A DNA stretch of 9,413 bases from Treponema sp. UBA3662 (GTDB taxonomy: Bacteria; Spirochaetota; Spirochaetia; Treponematales; Treponemataceae), in the NCBI GenBank assembly GCA_002373205.1, contig DFJV01000004.1, forward strand, positions 1-9,413, given 5' to 3'. The position numbers and the translations under genes are program-made. The notes beneath the pieces are model-generated. The model saw nothing but the letters and a program-made list of their open reading frames with translations. It searched no databases and was not told the origin of the DNA. Numbering within the stretch: position 1 is the first letter of the stretch; every line of letters starts with the position of its first letter. Positions 1 through 4,743 of the stretch are shown here, piece after piece.

Positions 1-450
1 TTTATACGAAACAACCTGCCTAAGGGAACAATCTTTAGCGGTACATTCGGTCTTCTTGACTTTGCAACGGACACCATGTACTACATCAACTGCGGCTCTC
101 CGTCTATCTTCCTTTACACAAGGGCCTACAACAACGTAATTGAAATTCAGGGTGAAGGACATATCCTTGGCTTCTCTAAGGATTTGGAAAAGTACCTGCA
201 CGTAAAGAAGGTAAAGCTTGCCGCTGGAGACATAGCCATGATTTGTACTGACGGTCTTATTGAGTCCAAGTCACTCCGCGGTGAACAGTTTGGCAAGAAC
301 CGCGCACAGGCATCGCTTCTGGAAAATTCACGTTTCCCTGCGGACAAGATGGCTCAGTTTACCTACGATTCCTTGGTTCATTTTACGTCCCGCGCTTTGG
401 ATGATGACATTACAATTCTTGTATTCAAATATCTGGGAGGTAATAAATAA
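1..450 (+). CDS. SpoIIE/RsbU-type PP2C serine phosphatase, C-terminal part
   Basis: The reading frame is open from base 1, so the N-terminus and any sensor domain lie outside the window; 149 codons are visible. The segment matches the second half of a PPM/SpoIIE phosphatase domain. A strand with FGLLDF and YYINCGSPS corresponds to the 'GxLd...y.naGhpP' region of the family. Metal-binding aspartates are expected in ICTDGLIE (Asp at visible codon 84) and in the terminal DDDITIL (codons 134-138); both motifs are intact. Family members dephosphorylate STAS-domain antagonists in partner-switching pathways in the cytoplasm or at the membrane. The next gene is exactly such a STAS protein, and its ATG overlaps this stop codon (TAATG), implying translational coupling. 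The family call is firm; the signal it responds to cannot be told from the visible part. Confidence 0.9.
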   Translation, partial: FIRNNLPKGTIFSGTFGLLDFATDTMYYINCGSPSIFLYTRAYNNVIEIQGEGHILGFSKDLEKYLHVKKVKLAAGDIAMICTDGLIESKSLRGEQFGKNRAQASLLENSRFPADKMAQFTYDSLVHFTSRALDDDITILVFKYLGGNK

Positions 451-782
451 TGGACCAGCTTACAGTTCTGGAAAAAACCGGCCCCAACTACAGGCTTCTT
501 GAGCTTGCGGGTGTTTTTGATGCCTACAACCTTACGGAAGTTTCTGAAAAGGTTTACAACTATATAAAGGAAACGAATGTCGTGCTTGACATGGATAAAA
601 TCATTTCCATGGATTCCGCAGGAACCGGGGTTGTCCTTGCCTGCATCAATGACGGCTTGGAATTCGGAACAAAAGTGTTTATAATGAATCCGTCGGATGC
701 TGCCCACCATGCCCTTGAGCGCACGGGCTTCTACGACACATTTTTTATAATTCACTCTGTTACCGAGGTTAGTGATGCGTAG
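450..782 (+). CDS. STAS-domain anti-sigma factor antagonist (RsbV/SpoIIAA-like)
   Basis: This is a 110-residue single STAS domain, the usual length for RsbV/SpoIIAA proteins. In that family an antagonist binds an anti-sigma kinase when unphosphorylated and is switched off by phosphorylation on a serine. The signature is IISMDSAGTGVVL. Ser56, the first residue after Asp55, aligns with the phosphorylated Ser56 of Bacillus subtilis RsbV and Ser58 of SpoIIAA, so the acceptor is present. The residue after it is Ala instead of the usual Ser or Thr. The C-terminal ALERTGFYDTF matches the family's 'l..tGl...f' helix. The start is ATG 450, supported by GGGAGG at 435-440 with 9-base spacing. It overlaps the upstream phosphatase by one base and the downstream lipoprotein gene by eight. 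The phosphatase neighbour is the probable activator. The target kinase and sigma factor are not in the window. Confidence 0.9.
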   Translation: MDQLTVLEKTGPNYRLLELAGVFDAYNLTEVSEKVYNYIKETNVVLDMDKIISMDSAGTGVVLACINDGLEFGTKVFIMNPSDAAHHALERTGFYDTFFIIHSVTEVSDA

Positions 783-1665
783 GAATTTTGCTTTTGTTTT
801 TCTTTTGCTGGCTGTGGCTTTTGTTGCGACTGGTTTTTCTTCTTGCATGAACAAGGCTGTTGCACAAGGCTCAAAGGACAATGCTTCTAAAAATGAGGAT
901 GTGCAGGTTCAGCAGAAGAATGAAGTGGCGGAAGTTTCTGTTCCGCAGGTTAATCCCGAAGTGGAAAAACTGGGCCGTGTTTTGTCTTCCATGTCAAATA
1001 GGGCTAAGCAGGCAATTCCCAACGGAAGCCCGGAGGAATTTCTTGCCGACTTGCACAAGGTTCTTGATGTGGACAAAAAGACACGCAGTGATGACCTTTC
1101 ACTTTTGTATCTTATAGACAAAAAACACAATGTTGGCGAAAACTATGTTCCAAAGGATTTGCAGGGTCTTGTAAAAAATGACTTGTATACCATAAGCCGC
1201 AACAATCTTTCCCTGCGCCCGGAGGCAGAGGCATCCCTTAGGGAAATGAGTGCGGCTGCCCTAAAGGACGGCGTTAGGATTCATGTGCTTTCCACATACC
1301 GTTCCTATTCATACCAGAAGAGCCTTTTCCAGCACTGGGTGGAAGTGGACGGTCTAAAGGAGGCTGAGCGTGAGAGTGCCCGCGAAGGTACAAGCCAGCA
1401 CCAACTTGGTACTGCGGTTGACTATGGCGAGCTTAGCAATGACTTTGCAAACAAGCCCATGGGCAAGTGGCTCTATGCACATGCGGCGGAATACGGATGG
1501 TCACTTTCCTTTCCGCAAGGCTATGAAGATGTTACGGGATTCCGCTGGGAAAGCTGGCACTTCCGCTACATAGGAAAAGAGGCTTGCGCTTTCCAAAAGA
1601 AATGGTTCAGCGACATCCAGCAGTTCATGATAGAATTTGTAGACGCGTGGAAAAACGCTGAATAG
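775..1665 (+). CDS. VanY-type D-Ala-D-Ala carboxypeptidase lipoprotein (peptidase M15B)
   Basis: A 296-residue zinc peptidase that should trim the terminal D-Ala from peptidoglycan stem peptides outside the inner membrane. A signal peptide (Arg2-Arg3, hydrophobic stretch to about residue 21) ends in FSSC with Cys24 as the likely lipidated residue, a relaxed spirochaete-type lipobox. Residues about 25-60 are a polar linker. The M15B/VanY core covers roughly residues 130-285: STYRSYSYQ, then SQHQLGTAVDYG with zinc ligands His209 and Asp216, then WESWHFRY with catalytic Glu259 and zinc ligand His262. All expected catalytic residues are present. ATG 775 is preferred over the in-frame GTG at 772 because GAGG at 765-768 lies six bases before ATG but only three before GTG. 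The gene overlaps the STAS gene, so all three upstream genes probably share one transcript. A vancomycin-resistance role is not implied; most VanY-like proteins are wall-remodelling enzymes. Confidence 0.9.
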   Translation: MRRNFAFVFLLLAVAFVATGFSSCMNKAVAQGSKDNASKNEDVQVQQKNEVAEVSVPQVNPEVEKLGRVLSSMSNRAKQAIPNGSPEEFLADLHKVLDVDKKTRSDDLSLLYLIDKKHNVGENYVPKDLQGLVKNDLYTISRNNLSLRPEAEASLREMSAAALKDGVRIHVLSTYRSYSYQKSLFQHWVEVDGLKEAERESAREGTSQHQLGTAVDYGELSNDFANKPMGKWLYAHAAEYGWSLSFPQGYEDVTGFRWESWHFRYIGKEACAFQKKWFSDIQQFMIEFVDAWKNAE

Positions 1666-1690
1666 TTCGGATGTTGTTTTTTGAAAAGCA

Positions 1691-1745
1691 TTGTCATTCT
1701 CGGGCTTGACCCGGGAATCTTTTACCATAAAATCCATTGGTAAAA
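1691..1745. repeat. Palindromic repeat, copy 1 (GTCATT...AATCT type)
   Basis: Bases 1691-1720 form a hairpin: arm 1696-1704 (ATTCTCGGG), loop CTTGA, arm 1710-1718 (CCCGGGAAT), with one G-T mismatch that is a wobble pair in RNA. It is 25/30 identical to bases 2064-2093 inside the amylase gene. A second perfect 8-bp dyad follows directly: TTTTACCA at 1720-1727 and TGGTAAAA at 1738-1745. The first hairpin lies about 30 bases after the carboxypeptidase stop and is followed by CTTTT, so it could also serve as the terminator of the upstream operon. Confidence 0.75.
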
Positions 1746-1750
1746 TAAAG

Positions 1751-1924
1751 ATGGGGTTGTCCTGAATGTAATGTCATGCTGAATGCGGTTGCTTGCAACC
1801 AATTTCAGCATCTATACCATATGTGGTGCATAGATTCCGAATCCACATTTGTAGCAAGTGCGTGCAAATGTGGCGTAGCAGTTTCGGAATGACACTGTGA
1901 CTTAAACTTTTTGGACACCCCCAT
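1751..1924. repeat. Composite inverted-repeat element, MITE-like, about 174 bp
   Basis: The outer ends are ATGGGGTTGTCC (1751-1762) and GGACACCCCCAT (1913-1924), inverted copies with 11 of 12 bases matching. Inside are two nested hairpins facing each other. Left: ATGCTGAA 1776-1783 pairs with TTCAGCAT 1804-1811, enclosing GGTTGC-TT-GCAACC (1787-1800). Right: ATTCCGAA 1834-1841 pairs with TTCGGAAT 1883-1890, enclosing CCACATTTG (1843-1851) and CAAATGTGG (1865-1873). Between them ATCTAT and ATAGAT form another dyad. The pair begins with GTCAT (1773) and ends with ATGAC (1893). No coding sequence is present, and I see no obvious target-site duplication. Confidence 0.7.
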
Positions 1925-1935
1925 GACAAATTTTC

Positions 1936-1962
1936 TTGAAAGTCAACATTCGATAGAATAAT
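1936..1962 (+). promoter_or_regulatory. Candidate weak promoter for the amylase gene
   Basis: TTGAAA at 1936-1941 and AATAAT at 1957-1962 are separated by 15 bases; TAGAAT at 1954-1959 is an alternative -10 but leaves only 12. The spacing is poor, so this is a guess based on position just upstream of the leader hairpin and the gene. Confidence 0.25.
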
Positions 1963-1969
1963 TTTAATT

Positions 1970-1999
1970 CTCCGGTTTAAGACCGGAGTTTCTTGTTTT
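1970..1999 (+). terminator. Terminator-like hairpin in front of the amylase gene
   Basis: CTCCGGT (1970-1976) and ACCGGAG (1982-1988) form a perfect 7-bp, GC-rich stem with loop TTAAG, followed by the T-rich tract TTTCTTGTTTT (1989-1999). It has the form of a factor-independent terminator. It ends only 16 bases before the amylase ATG, leaving almost no room for a promoter after it. It could stop read-through from upstream or act as an attenuator in the amylase leader. Confidence 0.6.
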
Positions 2000-2015
2000 A
2001 AAGCAGGTGGTTCTA

Positions 2016-3779
2016 ATGAAAGAATTTTCTTCTATTTTTAAAATACAGATGTTCAAAGACCTGTTGTCATTGCCGCGCTTGACACGGCAATCTGCTGATC
2101 TGGATTATCGGGGCTTTCGCAAGGAATTTTCCAGCGAGCCCAATAATGATAGTTTTCGAATAGTTCTAATCACTTTTATTATATTTTCGCTTATGAGTTT
2201 ATTTTCTTGTTCCAAAAATTCAAAAGAGCTTCGCGTGGCAAAGGGGGCGGGGCAGGGCGTTTACTACAGCCTTTTTGTCCGTTCCTTTGCAGATTCAGAC
2301 GGTGACGGTATTGGAGACCTTAAGGGCATCTGTTCAAAGCTGGATTATATTGAAAGCCTTGGCATAACGGGAATCTGGCTCTTGCCAATAATGCCTTCAC
2401 ATTCATACCACGGCTACGATGTTGACGACTATTATTCAATTAACCCCCAGTACGGTACTATGCAAGACTTTGAGCTACTTCTTGCCGAATGCAAAAAGCG
2501 TTCAATCTCTCTTATAATAGACATGCCTTTTAACCATTCATCCGTACACAACGAATGGTTTGTGGCTTCAAGAAATCCTGATGACGCCCATCATTCCTGG
2601 TACCGCTGGATAGAGGCAAGCGACAGACGCTACAACACAAACACAAGCGCAATGGGGCACAAGCTTTGGAATGAGGATGAATCTTACAAGGGCAATTTTT
2701 ATGCAGGAGAGTTTAGCCGCTCCATGCCAGACTTTAACCACGACAATCCAGAAGTGCGTGCTGAATTCAAAAGGGTGATGAAGTTTTGGCTGGACAAGGG
2801 AGTTGACGGTTTCCGCTTTGACGCTGCTGGCCATTTGTATGATTTGGTAAAACTTCCCGCTGGAACTTCTGACGGAACAAGCCGTGCTGTGGAATTCTGG
2901 AAAGAGATGGTGCTTTACTGCAAGAGCGTAAATCCTGCCTGCTACTGCGTTGGTGAAGTGTGGGATTCATCTGGAATACGCGCCCAATATATGACAGGGA
3001 TTTTTTCCTGCTTCCACTTTGACATGGGAGACAAGTACATAATTTCCCAGATAAACAACGGGAACTCCGTTAACAATTCATTTGCACTGATGATGGAAAA
3101 GGAGCTTGACCGCTATGGGCAATTCAATGCGGAATTTACCGATGCGCCTTTTCTTACTAACCATGACCAGGCGCGTGCCGGCGGTTTGCTAAAGGGGGAT
3201 CTTGCTAAGCTAAAGCTTGCCGCTTCCATGTACATTCTTTGCCAGGGAGTGCCGTTTGTCTATTACGGAGAGGAGCTTGGAATGAAGAGCGGTGCCCTGG
3301 ACCAGACAAAAAGAACGCCTTTCCTTTGGGACAAAAGTATTGACGGCCTACCCCAATCAAAGATTCAGACTACATGGGCATCTGAAAAAGACTGCATCTA
3401 CAACAAGGAAACCCTTCCCGTTAGCGTTCAGGAAAAAGACAAGAATTCGCTGCTTAATTTTTACAGGCGGCTAATAAAATTCAGAAACAGCCGTGATTCT
3501 TTTGTAAACGGAAAGTTTGCGGCATATTCTGCAAAAGACCTTGCCAATGGGGATTCTTCATTTGATGCGTCGTTGCTTTCTTGCTGGACAATGGAAAGCG
3601 AAAAGGAATGCTCCCTTGTGCTGAACAACCTTGGTGGCAAGCAGCTGGCCCTAAAACTTAACGAGAGTTGGGGTAAGGCAAAAGTTGTTTTTTCAACTGA
3701 CGGAAAGAAAGCTTTGGTAAAGAAGGGGGAGCTTTGCATACCAGCTTGTTCTACCCTAGTGCTTTTGCTTGAAAAATAA
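2016..3779 (+). CDS. GH13 alpha-amylase family lipoprotein
   Basis: A 587-residue GH13 glycoside hydrolase expected to cut alpha-1,4-glucans. The start is ATG 2016, with AGGTGG at 2005-2010 as ribosome binding site; GTG 2007 overlaps that site and is unlikely. A hydrophobic stretch ends in SLFSC, with Cys65 as lipid-attachment residue. That is unusually deep, because a palindromic repeat occupies codons 16-45. The calcium-loop sequence DSDGDGIGD is at residues 93-101. The four GH13 regions are present: I, DMPFNHSS (Asn173-His174); II, GFRFDAAGH with nucleophile Asp269; III, GEVW with acid/base Glu314; IV, FLTNHDQ with His383-Asp384. The (beta/alpha)8 core is followed by a C-terminal beta domain from about residue 480. 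The sequence style resembles lipoprotein amylases of subfamily GH13_36, but the subfamily and exact specificity are not certain. It is monocistronic and converges with the transporter gene. Confidence 0.93.
   Translation: MKEFSSIFKIQMFKDLLSLPRLTRQSADLDYRGFRKEFSSEPNNDSFRIVLITFIIFSLMSLFSCSKNSKELRVAKGAGQGVYYSLFVRSFADSDGDGIGDLKGICSKLDYIESLGITGIWLLPIMPSHSYHGYDVDDYYSINPQYGTMQDFELLLAECKKRSISLIIDMPFNHSSVHNEWFVASRNPDDAHHSWYRWIEASDRRYNTNTSAMGHKLWNEDESYKGNFYAGEFSRSMPDFNHDNPEVRAEFKRVMKFWLDKGVDGFRFDAAGHLYDLVKLPAGTSDGTSRAVEFWKEMVLYCKSVNPACYCVGEVWDSSGIRAQYMTGIFSCFHFDMGDKYIISQINNGNSVNNSFALMMEKELDRYGQFNAEFTDAPFLTNHDQARAGGLLKGDLAKLKLAASMYILCQGVPFVYYGEELGMKSGALDQTKRTPFLWDKSIDGLPQSKIQTTWASEKDCIYNKETLPVSVQEKDKNSLLNFYRRLIKFRNSRDSFVNGKFAAYSAKDLANGDSSFDASLLSCWTMESEKECSLVLNNLGGKQLALKLNESWGKAKVVFSTDGKKALVKKGELCIPACSTLVLLLEK
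2061..2150. repeat. Palindromic repeat, copy 2, in frame inside the amylase gene
   Basis: Bases 2064-2093 match copy 1 at 25 of 30 positions. The first hairpin pairs ATTGCCG (2069-2075) with CGGCAAT (2085-2091). The second arm pairs ATTAT (2104-2108) with ATAAT (2143-2147) and GGGCT (2111-2115) with AGCCC (2137-2141), with CGC/GCG inside. The element as delimited here is 90 bp, exactly 30 codons, lying between GAC (codon 15) and AGT (codon 46) and free of stops. The edges are inferred from the resulting protein, not from a target duplication. Confidence 0.7.
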
Positions 3780-3797
3780 GTCTTTAAAAATAAGTCT
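3772..3797. repeat. Short tandem duplication at the amylase stop codon
   Basis: AAAAATAAGTCT occurs at 3772-3783 and again at 3786-3797, a 14-base period. The first copy contains the amylase stop TAA. The second lies just before the convergent transporter gene ends at 3801. No convincing terminator stem is visible between the two convergent genes. Confidence 0.6.
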
Positions 3798-3800
3798 CTG

Positions 3801-4730
3801 CTACATGTCCTCAGGCTTTAGGCCGTATTTTTCTTCCCTCTGGTGGCTGTCGCTTCCGAGCGGTTCTATGTGGATTAGAATGTCGTAGGCTTCGGGGATT
3901 ACTTCCCTAATTGCCTCTTCCACCTGCTCTGCTTTTTCGTGGGCATCGTAGACCGTCATGGCTGGGTCAACTTCTATGTCCAGGTCTATGTCAAAAAGGG
4001 ATGCCATCTTTCTGATTCTGGCCTTATGGGGATTGTGCACCCCTTGAACAGAGGAAACCGCGCTGAAGAGTTTTTGGTAGAGCGAGTTGTCTGCGTTTCC
4101 GTCCATCAGTTCAAAATTTACCTGGAGGAAAAGCTTTGCCGCATTTTTTATTACCCACAGCCCTACAAGCAGTGCTATTATTGGGTCGAGTATAGGAAGC
4201 TTGAACTGCTCAGAAAGGAAAAGGCCTACAAGGATGCCGAGCGACATTATGATGTCGTTTTTCATGTTTAGCGCATTTGCCTTTACCATCTCCGAGTCGG
4301 CAATTTTTCCGTAGTGGAACTGCAAGAGGGCAAGCACCGTCTTTCCCGCAATGGAAATTATTGCCGCAATGACAGCACCCCTTCCAATTGCCTGTGCGTC
4401 CTGTGGATTCATAAGCCTTGTAACTGACTGGATTGCAAGCTGTGCGCCCGCAAAAAAAATGATGAATGAAAGCACAAGGGTTGTAGTTGTCTCTGCGCGG
4501 CCGTGCCCCCAGGGATGCTCCTTATCGCTTGGCCTTGATATTATTGCGCTTATTACAAGCGTTACAATTGCAATGAGCACGTCTGTGGAAGAGTCAATTC
4601 CGTCTCCCATCACCGCAAGGGATTTTGAAAAGTATGCGAGGAGAATTTTTATGAATGCAAGGGCTGCGTTCCCTATCAGTGCGATTGTTCCCGCAACCCT
4701 TATGTAGTGCGTCTTAAAAGAATCCTGCAT
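3801..4730 (-). CDS. Cation diffusion facilitator (CDF) metal transporter
   Basis: A 309-residue inner-membrane metal/proton antiporter of the CDF family, which exports divalent metals such as Zn, Mn, Fe or Co. The N-terminal two thirds carry about six hydrophobic segments; the C-terminal third has the cytoplasmic ferredoxin-like domain, ending in the family's 'DAHE...DILIHIEP' pattern. The site in TM2 reads DGIDSSTD, giving Asp46-x3-Asp50. The TM5 position that is His-x3-Asp in zinc exporters such as YiiP is Asn155-x3-Asp159 here, so the metal may not be zinc. The start at 4730 is chosen because family similarity begins there (MQDSFKTHYIRVAG); a longer frame to 4784 would run into leuS. No clear ribosome binding site precedes it. 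The ATG lies 13 bases after the leuS stop, so reinitiation or coupling is likely. The link to leuS is probably only cotranscription. Confidence 0.88.
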   Translation of the reverse strand: MQDSFKTHYIRVAGTIALIGNAALAFIKILLAYFSKSLAVMGDGIDSSTDVLIAIVTLVISAIISRPSDKEHPWGHGRAETTTTLVLSFIIFFAGAQLAIQSVTRLMNPQDAQAIGRGAVIAAIISIAGKTVLALLQFHYGKIADSEMVKANALNMKNDIIMSLGILVGLFLSEQFKLPILDPIIALLVGLWVIKNAAKLFLQVNFELMDGNADNSLYQKLFSAVSSVQGVHNPHKARIRKMASLFDIDLDIEVDPAMTVYDAHEKAEQVEEAIREVIPEAYDILIHIEPLGSDSHQREEKYGLKPEDM

Positions 4731-4743
4731 CAGAACATTAAGA

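Noticed and set aside
612..629. Ala57 beside the STAS phosphorylation motif looked like loss of the phospho-acceptor serine.
   Set aside because: Counting against RsbV and SpoIIAA shows the acceptor is the first residue after Asp, here Ser56, which is present; the neighbour is not required to be Ser or Thr.
378..881. A 167-codon minus-strand open frame opposite the STAS and carboxypeptidase genes.
   Set aside because: It has no recognisable protein features and lies antisense to two well-supported genes.
2007..2015. GTG 2007 as the amylase start.
   Set aside because: It lies within the AGGTGG ribosome binding site that serves ATG 2016.
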